A DNA stretch of 64,000 nucleotides, taken from positions 1 through 64,000 of the forward strand of contig NZ_JAVTJJ010000006.1 of NCBI RefSeq assembly GCF_031843945.1, read 5' to 3'. This DNA is from Paracidovorax sp031843945. GTDB lineage: Bacteria; Pseudomonadota; Gammaproteobacteria; Burkholderiales; Burkholderiaceae_C. The position numbers and the translations under genes were made by a program. Below are positions 24,233-34,037 of this stretch, piece by piece (position 1 is the stretch's first letter; each line of letters starts with the position of its first letter). The notes beneath the pieces were generated by a model, which saw nothing but the letters and a program-made list of their open reading frames with translations, was not told where the DNA came from and ran no database searches.

Positions 24233-25495
24233 TCAGCCGCCGCGGCGCATCATGTCGAAGAAGTCCACGTTGGTCTTGGTGGCCTTCATATTCTTGATCA
24301 TGAGCTCCATGGACTCGATCTCGTCCATGTTGTACATGAACTGGCGCAGGATGCGGGTCTTCTGCAAGATCTCGGGTGGCAGCAGCAACTCTTCGCGGCG
24401 CGTGCCACTTTTGTTGAGTTCAATCGCCGGGAACACGCGCTTTTCATAAAGACGCCGGCTCAGGTGCACTTCGCAGTTGCCCGTGCCCTTGAACTCTTCG
24501 AAGATCACTTCGTCCATGCGGCTGCCGGTATCGACCAGCGCCGTGGCGATGATGGTCAGCGAGCCGCCTTCTTCGACCTTGCGGGCGGCGCCGAAGAAGC
24601 GCTTGGGGCGTTGCAGTGCTGCTGCATCCACGCCGCCAGACAACACCTTGCCGCTGGAGGGCACGACGTTGTTGTAGGCGCGAGCCAGGCGGGTGATGGA
24701 ATCGAGCAGGATCACCACGTCTTTTTTCAGCTCGACCAGGCGCTTGGCACGCTCGATCACCATCTCGGCCACGTGCACATGGCGTGCTGCAGGCTCGTCG
24801 AAGGTGGAGGCAATGATTTCGCCCTTCACCGAGCGCTGCATTTCCGTCACTTCTTCAGGGCGCTCGTCCACCAGCAGCACCATCAGGTGCACGTCGGGGT
24901 TGTTGGCCGTGATGGCGTGGGCGATGTGCTGCATCATCACCGTCTTGCCGCTCTTGGGCGGTGCGACCAGCAGAGCGCGTTGCCCACGGCCGATGGGCGC
25001 CACGATGTCGATGATGCGGCCGGTGATGTTCTCTTCGCCCTTGAAGTCGCGCTCCAGCTTCATCTGTTCCTTAGGGAACAGTGGCGTCAGGTTTTCGAAC
25101 ATCACCTTGTGCTTGTTCTGCTCCGGCGGGCCGTCGTTGACCTTGTCCAGCTTGGTCAGTGCGAAGTAGCGCTCGCCATCCTTCGGCGTGCGCACTTCGC
25201 CTTCGATCATGTCGCCGGTGTGCAGGTTGAAGCGGCGCACCTGGCTCGGCGAGATGTAGATGTCGTCCGTGCTGGCGGTGAAGCTGGTGTCGGGGCTGCG
25301 CAGGAATCCGAAGCCGTCGGGCAGGATTTCGAGCACGCCGTCGGCGAACACCTGTTCTCCTGCCTTCGCCCGCTTCTTGATGATCGCGAACATCAATTCC
25401 TGCTTGCGCATGCGGCCGGTGTTTTCGATCTCAAGCTCTTCGGCCTGCTTGAGGACTTCAGACACGTGCAGTGCCTTGAGTTCGTTTAAGTGCAT
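24233..25495 (-). CDS. rho: transcription termination factor Rho
   Basis: A 420-residue hexameric RNA helicase, the standard length. It shows the N-terminal MHLNELKALHVSEVL, the RNA-binding OSB fold with DGFGFLRSP and DDIYISPSQVRRFNL, Walker A APPKSGKT, Walker B DVVILLDSITRLARAYN, and the Q/R-loop region SGKVLSGGVDAAAL. The start at 25495 follows GGAGTCACCCC; a longer frame is not conserved with the family. The 330 bases upstream have no gene and may be a leader for autoregulation, as in other bacteria. Confidence 0.98.
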   Translation of the reverse strand: MHLNELKALHVSEVLKQAEELEIENTGRMRKQELMFAIIKKRAKAGEQVFADGVLEILPDGFGFLRSPDTSFTASTDDIYISPSQVRRFNLHTGDMIEGEVRTPKDGERYFALTKLDKVNDGPPEQNKHKVMFENLTPLFPKEQMKLERDFKGEENITGRIIDIVAPIGRGQRALLVAPPKSGKTVMMQHIAHAITANNPDVHLMVLLVDERPEEVTEMQRSVKGEIIASTFDEPAARHVHVAEMVIERAKRLVELKKDVVILLDSITRLARAYNNVVPSSGKVLSGGVDAAALQRPKRFFGAARKVEEGGSLTIIATALVDTGSRMDEVIFEEFKGTGNCEVHLSRRLYEKRVFPAIELNKSGTRREELLLPPEILQKTRILRQFMYNMDEIESMELMIKNMKATKTNVDFFDMMRRGG

Positions 25496-25825
25496 GGGGT
25501 GACTCCTTGGCGGAGTAGGGTGTGAGTCAGAGCGAGAGGGAGGGGCTTGAGCGCCGTGAGGGCCGTCGTGCGAGCCTGGCGAGCCTGGGATCTGGAATCG
25601 GCCGCCAATGCGTGCGGGCCGGTGATCGCTGCGAATTATGACAGGAAAAAAATCGGGGTTCCCAGCGTGGGCGCGGTGCTCGATGCCCTGTGACATCAGG
25701 GCGCAGAACGAAGGTGGAAGCTGGGGGAGGCGGAGTATCTGGAGAAGTCAACAATGGTGGGCTGCCGCACTGCAGGTTCGAGCCGGCCGCGTGCGTCGCG
25801 GGCCGGCGTTACCACCACGAAAAGA
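25496..25825. other. gene-free interval between trxA and rho
   Basis: This 330-base interval separates the trxA stop from the rho start, both on the minus strand. It must hold the rho promoter and leader. A GCCGGCC/GGCCGGC inverted repeat at 25782-25807 lies just past trxA but has no T-run, so it is at best a weak 3' structure. I see no convincing small gene. Confidence 0.5.
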
Positions 25826-26158
<333 letters not shown>

Positions 26159-26215
26159 GGCGCATTCCTTGTCTGTGCAGATTGGTGGGCGGGTTACGTA
26201 TAAAGTCCGTTCATT

Positions 26216-28840
26216 GTGACAGAAACCGATTCCCCGCATCCCGTGACGGCAGGCGGCTCAGCCGCTATGACTGTCATAGCGAAAAATGATGATTTGGACC
26301 GCGCTTGGACGACGGTGCTTGAACGCGTGCACGCTTACGCCGTCGCCCATGGAGCCCACGTGGCCGCCACGGTGGTGCTGGTTCCCTATGCGCAGTTAAT
26401 GGCCGAAGGCCGCCGTCAATGGGCGCGGCATTTTCCCGACGGCTTCTCTCCGCGCTTCGAAACCACCCGCAATTGGGCGCGCCAGCTGGGTGTGCCGCAG
26501 CCGCAGGGCAGCGACTTCACGAATGACGTGGCGCGCGACGCGGTCAATGCCCGCGATCTGCTGGAACGCGCCGGCCTTGCCGAACACCGCGACGTGCTGG
26601 CGGGCCCGCTGCTGGAGATGGCTGCACAGCTTTTCGGCGTGGTGGCCGCCGTGCCGCCGGCTCAGCGCGACGACTGGGCCCAAGCCGCCCGGGCGCTGCT
26701 GCCTGCAGGGGGTGACGGCAGCGTCGCTCTGCGCCTTGAGGCCGCTGTTGCGCGTGTGGCCCTGGAATGGATCCTGGCCTCGCAGCATGCCAGCGATGTC
26801 TTGTTCGATCCGGCCATACGTGAAAGCACCGAAGCGCTGATCGCCCTGCAGGGCTACCAGCCCGATGCGCTCGCGCAGTCATTGCTGGCGCACTGGGGCG
26901 ATGCGGCGCTGCGGGTCAGCCTGCCCGATGCGCTGCAGGTGTCGCCGCTGACCCCACCCCGCCAGGCAGCGCTGCACCCGGCGCTCGATGCCGAAGACGA
27001 GGCGCAGCGTGCCGCAGCCTGCGTGCTGCGCCATCTGGACAGCGGCCGCATTCCCGTCGCATTGGCGCCGACCGACCGCGCGCTCACCCGGCGCATCAGC
27101 GCGTTGCTGGACGGCGCCGGGGTGGCGGTGCATGACGAGAACGGCTGGACGCTGTCCACCACCCGCGCCGCCGCGCATGTCATGTCCACCTTGCGCGCCT
27201 GCGCCTGGGATGCCAGCGCGGACGATGTGCTCGACTGGCTCAAGCAAACGCCGGCGGCGCCCGCTCCCGCGCTGCGCACGCTGGAAAAGTGGCTGCGCCG
27301 CGCCGGCCCGCGCCACTGGAGCGCTGCCACCGTCATCGACACCGCACGTGATGCCACCCTGGCCGACGCCGCCGCGCTGGTCGCCCAGGCCCAGGCCTGG
27401 CGTGAGCCTCTGCGGCCCGCCCGCCCGTTGGCCGCCTGGCTGGCGGCGTTGCGCGCTGTGCTGCAGGACTGCGGCCTGTGGGATGGCTTGGTGGCCGATG
27501 CTGCGGGCGCCCGCGTGATCGCCGAGCTGCGGCTGGACGAGGGGCTCGATGCCGACCTGCAGGCGCTGTCTGGAGCAGGCCGTCGCATGTCGCTGGTGGA
27601 CTTCACCCGCTGGGTCAACGAAGTGCTGGAAGCGGGCCGCTACCGCCCTGATTACCTGACGCAGGCGCCCGTGGTCGTGATGCCACTGTCGCAACTGCTG
27701 GCGCGGCCTTTTTGCGCGGTAGTGCTGCCGGGTTGTGATGAGAAGCGCCTGCAGGCTGCGCCCGAGCCGCCGGGGGTGTGGACGCAGGCCCAACGCGACG
27801 GCCTGGGCCTGCCGCTGCGCTCGGCACTGGAAGCTGCGCAGCGCGCCGCCTGGGAAGGCGCACTGCGCACACCGTTCGTCGATGTGCTCTGGCGCACGGG
27901 CGATGAAGGCGGCGAGCCGCTGCTGGCCAGTCCGCTGGTGCTGGCGCTTGAACTCGACGGCCGCGCCGCAGCCGGGAGCGATTGCCGCGTCGAGCGCGCT
28001 GTGCCTGTTACGCCCACCGTACGGCCTTTGCCTTCAGGTGCACGCCTGCCGGTGCTGAAACTTTCATCGACGGCCTATTCCGACCTTCGCCATTGCCCCT
28101 ACCGCTTCTTCGCGCTGCGCCAGTTGCAGCTGCAGGAATCGGACGAGCTGGGCGCGGAGGTCGACAAGCGCGACTTCGGCACCTGGCTGCATGCCGTGCT
28201 GCAGCACTTTCATGAGGCGTTGCAGCACGACACGTCGGCCGGCCCCGATGCGCGGCGCGCCTTGATGGACGCCGCCGCAGAGCACACCACGCAGGCGCAG
28301 CGCCTGGACGAAGCGGGCGAGTTTCTGCCCTTCGCATCCGGCTGGCCCGCACTGCGCGACGGTTATCTGCAATGGCTGGCCGGCCACGAGGTCGACGGCG
28401 CCAGCTTTCGCCGTGCCGAAGTGCCGGCCACTCAGCCGCTGGGGCCGCTGCAACTGGTGGGCACGCTCGACCGAATCGACGCCGTGCACACGGCAGGCGG
28501 CGGCGAGCCCGTCACGCTGGTGATCGACTACAAGACCGAGAACGATGCCGTCACCCGGCGCCGCGTGAACGCTGGCGCCGAGGACACGCAACTGGCCTTC
28601 TATGCCGCGCTGCTGAACGACGACACGCTGCGCGCGGCCTATGTGAACGTGGGCGAGCGTGGCGGGACCCGCACGCACGAACAGCCCGAGGTGGTGGCCC
28701 TGCGCGACCAGTTGGTGGAAGGCATCCTGCACGACTTCAGCCGCATTGCCGACGGCGCACCCATGCCGGCGCTGGGCGAAGGCGCGGTCTGCGAATGGTG
28801 TGCCGCGCGCGGGCTTTGCCGTAAGGACTTTTGGGCGTGA
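26216..28840 (+). CDS. addB: AddB-type nuclease subunit of a RecBCD-like enzyme
   Basis: An 874-residue protein. The long N-terminal part is an inactivated helicase fold without a Walker A. The C-terminus is a PD-(D/E)XK nuclease: LSSTAYSDLRHCPYRFFALR, GTWLHAVLQHFHE, and VTLVIDYKTEND with the catalytic Asp and Lys. Cys in RHCPYRFF plus three in AVCEWCAARGLCRKDFW form the [4Fe-4S] clamp of AddB. With AddA it resects DNA double-strand ends for recombination. The GTG at 26216 is taken as start; the ATG at 26267, inside a small palindrome, is a possible alternative. The addA gene follows after 170 bases that hold a repeat. Confidence 0.9.
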   Translation: MTETDSPHPVTAGGSAAMTVIAKNDDLDRAWTTVLERVHAYAVAHGAHVAATVVLVPYAQLMAEGRRQWARHFPDGFSPRFETTRNWARQLGVPQPQGSDFTNDVARDAVNARDLLERAGLAEHRDVLAGPLLEMAAQLFGVVAAVPPAQRDDWAQAARALLPAGGDGSVALRLEAAVARVALEWILASQHASDVLFDPAIRESTEALIALQGYQPDALAQSLLAHWGDAALRVSLPDALQVSPLTPPRQAALHPALDAEDEAQRAAACVLRHLDSGRIPVALAPTDRALTRRISALLDGAGVAVHDENGWTLSTTRAAAHVMSTLRACAWDASADDVLDWLKQTPAAPAPALRTLEKWLRRAGPRHWSAATVIDTARDATLADAAALVAQAQAWREPLRPARPLAAWLAALRAVLQDCGLWDGLVADAAGARVIAELRLDEGLDADLQALSGAGRRMSLVDFTRWVNEVLEAGRYRPDYLTQAPVVVMPLSQLLARPFCAVVLPGCDEKRLQAAPEPPGVWTQAQRDGLGLPLRSALEAAQRAAWEGALRTPFVDVLWRTGDEGGEPLLASPLVLALELDGRAAAGSDCRVERAVPVTPTVRPLPSGARLPVLKLSSTAYSDLRHCPYRFFALRQLQLQESDELGAEVDKRDFGTWLHAVLQHFHEALQHDTSAGPDARRALMDAAAEHTTQAQRLDEAGEFLPFASGWPALRDGYLQWLAGHEVDGASFRRAEVPATQPLGPLQLVGTLDRIDAVHTAGGGEPVTLVIDYKTENDAVTRRRVNAGAEDTQLAFYAALLNDDTLRAAYVNVGERGGTRTHEQPEVVALRDQLVEGILHDFSRIADGAPMPALGEGAVCEWCAARGLCRKDFWA
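26263..26281. promoter_or_regulatory. perfect small palindrome at the start of addB
   Basis: CGCTATGAC-T-GTCATAGCG is a perfect 9-1-9 inverted repeat that contains an in-frame ATG of addB. It could be an operator, a start-masking hairpin, or chance. Confidence 0.4.
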
Positions 28841-28847
28841 GAGAACA

Positions 28848-28976
28848 ACCCCCTGAGGCGCTTTGCGCGTTCCCCCTTCTCTCGGCTGCCGCCGGGAAGG
28901 GGGACGACGCCAGCGCGGCGGGGCGGCCCTTGCGCGGCGTCCCTGGCCTGGGCCGCGCCCGTTGCGCAAGCAGCGG
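28848..28976. repeat. GC-rich repeat between addB and addA
   Basis: The 170-base gap holds a structured GC-rich sequence with arms TCCCCCTT (28871-28878) and AAGGGGGA (28897-28904), then AGCGCGGCGGGGCGGCCC. I recall this wording as a common Comamonadaceae intergenic repeat, though copy number cannot be checked here. It separates two genes that are normally tightly coupled. Confidence 0.55.
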
Positions 28977-29010
28977 GTTGGTGTCAGCGACGCAGTCATC
29001 CATACAACAC

Positions 29011-32000
29011 ATGCAGGAGGCGCGCTTGCAAGCAGCGTATGAACACAACGGCCGCCCGGTCACGCGCGAGGCGTTCTACGCCATTGCCTGCGATCCGCAG
29101 CGCAGCGTGGCCGTGGAGGCCTGCGCCGGTGCGGGCAAGACCTGGATGCTGGTGTCACGCATGCTGCGGGCCTTGCTCGATGGCTGCGCGCCGCACGAGA
29201 TCTTGGCCATTACCTTCACCAAGAAGGCGGCCGGCGAGATGCGCCAGCGCCTGCAGGAATGGCTGCAGGAATTCGCCGATGCGCCGCTGACCCGCTTGCA
29301 GGACGAGCTGATTGCACGCGGAATCAGCCCGCAGCGCGCTCTGGATCAGCGCGAGCTGCTACAAAAACTATATCGCCAGATGCTGGACGCCGGCCGGCCG
29401 GTGCAGATCCGCACCTTCCATAGCTGGTTCGCTGCGCTGCTGGGCACGGCGCCGCTGGCGGTGCTGCAGGCTCGCGGCCTGCCGGCGCATTTCGAGCTGC
29501 TGGAAGACGATGCCCAGGCCGTGCGCGAGGTGTGGCGCCCGTTTCTGCAGACCGTGGCGCAAGACCCCGAATTGCGGGCGGACTATGACGCCGCCATCGC
29601 CTGCCACGGCCGTTCGCAGACGCACAAGGCGCTGACCGGCGCGCTGTCCAAGCGCGTCGAATTCACGCTGGCAGACGAGGCCGGCGTGGTCGACGCGTCG
29701 GTGCCGCCGTTCGGATCGCAGTGCGAAGAGCTGGTGGGCTTGCCATCCCCCGCCCATGCCCTGGAGTGCGAAGCGGCGCAGGCGCGCTGGCTGGGCTGGG
29801 CGCGCGCCCTGGGCACCGAGTCGAACAAGACGCCGCAGAAAGCCGCAGACGCCGTCATTGACGCCTGGACGTGTGCTGACCCGGGCCAGCGGCTCGAACG
29901 GCTGCGCCGCGCGTTCTTCGTCGCCAAGGAAGACCGCCTCAGCAAGAACCTGGAGAAATTTCCCGCTGCGCAGCAGGCCGAGCCCGAACTGCAGCGGCTG
30001 CTGCAGGCGCGCCGCCAGCACGATGCCTGGCTGCACCAGCAGCGCATGGCGCGGCTCACGCGCAGCCTGGTGGCCGCCTTTGCCGCCCTCAAGCGCGAGC
30101 GCGGCTGGGTGGACATGAACGACGTGGAACGCACGGCGCTGGTGATGCTGTCCGACGACGTGCTCAGCGGCTGGGTGCAGGAGCGGCTGGACACGCGCGT
30201 GCGGCATCTGCTGGTCGATGAATTCCAGGACACCAACCCGCTGCAGTGGCAATCGCTGCACGCCTGGCTATCGGGCTACGCCGGATCGGGCGGCGGTCAG
30301 CGCGCGCCCAGCGTGTTCATCGTGGGCGACCCCAAGCAGAGCATCTACCGCTTTCGCCGGGCCGAGCCGCAGGTGTTTCTGGCGGCGCAGGCCTTTGTGC
30401 GCGAGGGCCTTGGCGGCGACCTGCTCAGCTGCGACCACACGCGCCGCAATGCCCAGGGGGTGATCGCCGGCGTCAACACGGCCATGCAGGCCGCGCAGGC
30501 GGTGGGCGAATACGCCAACTTCCGCGACCACACCACCGAGTCGCACGACCCCGGCACGCTGCTGCGCCTGCCGCCCATCACGCCGGACGATGAGGTGGCG
30601 GACGGCAGTGGCGCTGGCGACCCGCTCGCCTGGCGCGACAGCCTGACAGAGCCGCGCCACGAAGCCGAAGAAACCCTGCGCATGCGCGAATGCGCTCAGG
30701 CGGCGCGCTGGGTGGCCGGGCGCATTGCGGCGGGCGTGCCGGCGCGGGAGATCATGGTGCTGGCCCGCAAGCGCGACCGTCTGGCCGCGCTGCAAGACGC
30801 CTTGCGCGACTTGCACGTGCCCTGCGTGCAACCCGAAAAAGTCGACCTGGGCGAAGCGCCTGAAGTGCAGGACGTGGTCGCGCTGCTGGATGCGCTGGTC
30901 TCGCCGGGGCACGACCTGTCGCTGGCGCGTGCGCTGCGCTCGCCGCTGTTCGGCCTGCCCGACGAAGCGCTGGTGGAACTGGCCCTGCTGCGCCGCCAGC
31001 CTGAGCATGCCGGCTGTAGCTGGTTTGATTTGCTACAAAAAAGTGAGCTACTAGCGCTTGATATACAAGCGCTAGGGCCTGTTTTGACTCAATATCGAAG
31101 CTGGGTCGACACTTTGCCGCCGCACGACGCCCTGCATGCCATCTATGCGCATGGCGACGTGCTGGCGCGCTTTGCGGCCGCCGCGCCGGCAACGCAGCGG
31201 GCCGCAGTGCTGGCCAATTTGCGGGCGCTGCAGGCGGCGTCGCTGCAACTCGAAGGCGGCCGTTATCTGACGCCCTATGCCTTTGTGCGCGCCATGAAGC
31301 GCCCGGGCATGCGGGCGCCGGGCCGGGTCGACCAGCAGGCCGTGCGACTGCTCACCATCCACGGCGCCAAGGGGCTGGAGGCGCACACCGTGCTGCTGCT
31401 GGACACCGACGCTCGCCCGCAAAAGGCCGAAACCATGGGCGCGCTGGTGGACTGGCCGGGCGAGGACGCGGTGCCGCGGCGCTTCGTCTTCATGGCCAGC
31501 GAATCGAGCCCGCCACCCAGCGCCGAAGACGTGCTGGCCGCCGAGCTGGCCGAGCGCCAGCGCGAAGAACTCAACACGCTCTACGTCGCGATGACGCGCG
31601 CCAAACACTGCCTGGCGCTGTCGTGTGTCCAATCGGCCACGCCGCTGCCGGGCAGCTGGTGGAACCGGCTGGCACCGCTGCTGAGCGATGTGAATGCAGT
31701 GGGCAGCGCGAGCGATGAACTGCCCAGCGATTCGGCGACCGTGCCCGATGCCGGCGCGCCCGTCGAGATGGTGACGCTGGCTGAATTGCCGGCCATCACC
31801 CTGGCCGTGTCCGCCCGCCCCGAACTGGCGGCGCAGCAACGCGCGCAGGCCGAAGCCTCCACGCCGGCCAGCCGCCAGGGCGAAGCCATGCACCAATTGC
31901 TGGAGCAAGCGGGCATTGCGGGCGTGCCGCTGAACGAATTGCGCAGCGCAGGCTGGGGCGCGGCCCGCATCAGCCAGTTGACGCGAGATTTCGATCTGAC

Positions 32001-32451
32001 GGCCGAAGCCGCAGGCGCCGCCGCAGCGATGGCGCAGCGCATTCTGGCGGGCGAGGGCGCCTGGGCCTGGGACGCCGCGCAGATCGACCGCGCCTTGAAC
32101 GAGGCGCCGCTGGTGTACCAGGGCCAGAGCCTGCGCCTGGATCGGCTGGTGCGACGCCGCGGCACGGCACAATCACCAGCCCACTGGTGGGTGCTGGATT
32201 ACAAAAGCGCCGCGCAGCCCGAGCGGCAGCCGCAATTGTTGGCGCAGTTGCGCCTGTATCGCACGGCGGTGCGGGCGCAGGTGGGCGCCGAGCCGGTGTC
32301 TGCCGCGTTTCTGTCCGGTGACGGCCGGCTGGTGGAGGTGGATGGCGACGCAGTGCCTCCGGCGCCGCCGCCGACACCCAAAGCCGCAGCCGCACCGACA
32401 CCCCACTTGCCCGCGCCGCCCCACGATACGGGGCAGCAGTCGCTGTTCTGA
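29011..32451 (+). CDS. addA: AddA-type UvrD helicase-nuclease
   Basis: About 1146 residues from ATG 29011 (MQEARLQAAYEHNGRPV); the frame is open from 28831 but that part is repeat DNA. Superfamily 1A helicase motifs in order are VEACAGAGKTWMLVSRML (Walker A), ILAITFTKKAAGEMRQRL, HLLVDEFQDTNPLQW (Walker B), FIVGDPKQSIYRFR, and LLTIHGAKGLEAHTVLLLD. The C-terminal nuclease has WWVLDYKSAAQPERQPQLLAQLRLY broken across its core Asp-Lys. It partners AddB in end resection and presumably stops at a Chi-like site. Residues about 671-692 come from a palindromic element. Confidence 0.95.
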   Translation: MQEARLQAAYEHNGRPVTREAFYAIACDPQRSVAVEACAGAGKTWMLVSRMLRALLDGCAPHEILAITFTKKAAGEMRQRLQEWLQEFADAPLTRLQDELIARGISPQRALDQRELLQKLYRQMLDAGRPVQIRTFHSWFAALLGTAPLAVLQARGLPAHFELLEDDAQAVREVWRPFLQTVAQDPELRADYDAAIACHGRSQTHKALTGALSKRVEFTLADEAGVVDASVPPFGSQCEELVGLPSPAHALECEAAQARWLGWARALGTESNKTPQKAADAVIDAWTCADPGQRLERLRRAFFVAKEDRLSKNLEKFPAAQQAEPELQRLLQARRQHDAWLHQQRMARLTRSLVAAFAALKRERGWVDMNDVERTALVMLSDDVLSGWVQERLDTRVRHLLVDEFQDTNPLQWQSLHAWLSGYAGSGGGQRAPSVFIVGDPKQSIYRFRRAEPQVFLAAQAFVREGLGGDLLSCDHTRRNAQGVIAGVNTAMQAAQAVGEYANFRDHTTESHDPGTLLRLPPITPDDEVADGSGAGDPLAWRDSLTEPRHEAEETLRMRECAQAARWVAGRIAAGVPAREIMVLARKRDRLAALQDALRDLHVPCVQPEKVDLGEAPEVQDVVALLDALVSPGHDLSLARALRSPLFGLPDEALVELALLRRQPEHAGCSWFDLLQKSELLALDIQALGPVLTQYRSWVDTLPPHDALHAIYAHGDVLARFAAAAPATQRAAVLANLRALQAASLQLEGGRYLTPYAFVRAMKRPGMRAPGRVDQQAVRLLTIHGAKGLEAHTVLLLDTDARPQKAETMGALVDWPGEDAVPRRFVFMASESSPPPSAEDVLAAELAERQREELNTLYVAMTRAKHCLALSCVQSATPLPGSWWNRLAPLLSDVNAVGSASDELPSDSATVPDAGAPVEMVTLAELPAITLAVSARPELAAQQRAQAEASTPASRQGEAMHQLLEQAGIAGVPLNELRSAGWGAARISQLTRDFDLTAEAAGAAAAMAQRILAGEGAWAWDAAQIDRALNEAPLVYQGQSLRLDRLVRRRGTAQSPAHWWVLDYKSAAQPERQPQLLAQLRLYRTAVRAQVGAEPVSAAFLSGDGRLVEVDGDAVPPAPPPTPKAAAAPTPHLPAPPHDTGQQSLF
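31023..31087 (+). repeat. palindromic element copy inside addA
   Basis: Forward copy in sense with the gene: TTGCTACAAAAAAGTGAGC hairpin, CTAGCGCTTG-ATATA-CAAGCGCTAG, then GGCCTGTTTTG. It is translated as DLLQKSELLALDIQALGPVL. CTA, ATA, CTT and TTG codons cluster here against the local codon bias. Confidence 0.9.
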
Positions 32452-32461
32452 TGACGACCGT

Positions 32462-32495
32462 GCGCCCGTCTTTCGAGAAGGCGGGCGCCTTCTGT
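32462..32495 (+). terminator. probable terminator of addA
   Basis: GCGCCCG (32462-32468) pairs with CGGGCGC (32482-32488) around a 13-base loop, followed by the T-rich CTTCTGTATTTATT. It lies just after the addA stop. Confidence 0.7.
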
Positions 32496-32519
32496 ATTTA
32501 TTCTTGAGAAACCATTGGC

Positions 32520-33929
32520 ATGAGCGCTTCCGACTCTTCTTTCGCACCTTCGACATCCGCCGCCCTGCCCATCCACTGCGATGTCGCCGTGGTGGGCGGT
32601 GGCCCGGCCGGGCTGATGGCTGCCGAGGCGCTGGCCCGTGCAGGCCATGCGGTGCATGTGTTCGATGCCATGCCCTCCGTCGGCCGTAAATTTCTGCTGG
32701 CGGGCAAGGGTGGTCTGAACCTCACCCACTCCGAGCCCTTCGAGCCGTTCGCCACCCGCTACGGCGAGCGCGAGGCTGCGTTGACGCCGCTGCTGCGCCA
32801 GTTCGGTCCGCAGCAAGTGTGCGAATGGGCGGCCGGGTTGGGAGTGGAAACCTTCGTCGGCACGTCGGGCCGGGTGTTTCCGTCCGACATGAAGGCCGCG
32901 CCGCTGCTGCGCGCCTGGCTGCACCGGCTGCGCGGGCAGGGCGTGCAGTTCCATATGCGGCATCGCTGGATGGGCTGGGCGGATGATGCCAACGGAGCGT
33001 CTTCGCAAGGGACCGCAGCCCTGGCGCTGCGGTTTGCGGCGCCCTCAGGCGACGTACAGGTGCAAGCCCGTGCCGTGGTGCTGGCACTGGGCGGCGCGAG
33101 CTGGGCGCGGCTGGGCTCCGACGGCGCCTGGGTGCCATTGCTGGCCGAGCGCGGCGTGCCTGTCGCGCCGCTGCGGCCATCGAACTGCGGCTTCGACGTG
33201 CCGCGCCTGACCGAGCCCGGCGGAGGCCCGGTCGGCGAGACGCGGCGCGACTTCTTCCGCGAGCTGCTGGGCCGCCAGCCGCAGACCGCTGCCGGCTGGA
33301 CACCATTTTTTACGGAGCGTTTTGCCGGCCAGCCGTTTAAATCGGTCGCCATTGCCTTCACCGACAGCCAGGGCCGGCAGTTCGAGCGACGCGGCGAGTT
33401 CGTGGCCACGGCCACAGGCGTGGAAGGCAGCCTGATCTATGCGGTGTCGCAACTGCTGCGGGACGAGATCGCATCGCAAGGCCATGCGACCTTCACGCTC
33501 GATCTGCTGCCCGACCATACGCCCGAGCGCGTGCTGGTCGAAGTACGGCATCCGCGCGGCTCGCGCAGCCTGGGCAGCCACCTCAAGAGCCGGCTGGGGC
33601 TGGACGGCATCAAGAGCGCCATCCTCTACGAACAGCTGGGCAAGGACGGCGTGAACGACCCGGTGGCATTAGCCCGGGCCATCAAGGCGCTGCCGATCAC
33701 CGTGGTGGCGACCCGGCCGCTGGACGAAGCCATCAGCACCGCAGGCGGCGTGCCGTTCGAGGCGATGATGGATGCGGGCTTGATGCTGCAGCCGCTGCCG
33801 GGCGTTTTCTGCGCCGGCGAAATGCTGGACTGGGAAGCGCCCACCGGTGGCTACCTGCTGACGGCCTGCTGGGCGAGCGGCCAGGCGGCAGGCGAGGGCG
33901 CGGCCCGTTGGCTGGCGGCGCAGGTCTGA
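32520..33929 (+). CDS. HI0933-family FAD-dependent oxidoreductase
   Basis: A 469-residue flavoprotein. The N-terminal dinucleotide-binding fold is VAVVGGGPAGLMAAEAL, followed by VGRKFLLAGKGGLNLTHSE, a hallmark of the HI0933 family, and the closing FCAGEMLDWEAPTGGYLLTACWASGQAAG. It matches the TIGR03862-like subgroup of that family. Members have been annotated loosely as aminoacetone oxidase, but the reaction is not established. It stands alone with its own short leader after the addA terminator. Confidence 0.9.
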   Translation: MSASDSSFAPSTSAALPIHCDVAVVGGGPAGLMAAEALARAGHAVHVFDAMPSVGRKFLLAGKGGLNLTHSEPFEPFATRYGEREAALTPLLRQFGPQQVCEWAAGLGVETFVGTSGRVFPSDMKAAPLLRAWLHRLRGQGVQFHMRHRWMGWADDANGASSQGTAALALRFAAPSGDVQVQARAVVLALGGASWARLGSDGAWVPLLAERGVPVAPLRPSNCGFDVPRLTEPGGGPVGETRRDFFRELLGRQPQTAAGWTPFFTERFAGQPFKSVAIAFTDSQGRQFERRGEFVATATGVEGSLIYAVSQLLRDEIASQGHATFTLDLLPDHTPERVLVEVRHPRGSRSLGSHLKSRLGLDGIKSAILYEQLGKDGVNDPVALARAIKALPITVVATRPLDEAISTAGGVPFEAMMDAGLMLQPLPGVFCAGEMLDWEAPTGGYLLTACWASGQAAGEGAARWLAAQV

Positions 33930-34037
33930 ACAGAAGAAGAGTGGGAGAGCTGGCTGGTTCAGCAGGCGCCCCCGGCAACGGAGCCGGGCGGCGGTGATCA
34001 GCGCTCAGGAACGTGAGCACGTTCCCAAAAATCCAAG
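33930..34037. other. non-coding interval downstream of SRP RNA
   Basis: Part of the 308-base gene-free gap between the flavoprotein gene and the chemoreceptor gene. It holds a perfect hairpin GGAACGTG-AG-CACGTTCC at 34010-34027 and an ATTTTT on the minus strand right after the SRP RNA, which may form its 3' end. The rest of the gap (34147-34237) shows nothing. Confidence 0.5.

Noticed and set aside
25782..25807. GCCGGCC/GGCCGGC hairpin after trxA as a terminator
   Set aside because: No T-run follows on the trxA strand.
28831..29010. N-terminal extension of AddA
   Set aside because: It is translated repeat DNA; the helicase family begins at the ATG at 29011.
29349..29375. CTGCTACAAAAACTATATCGCC in addA as a further palindromic element
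   Set aside because: Only a loose likeness to hairpin 1, no hairpin 2, and the encoded LLQKLYRQML is a normal helix of the family.
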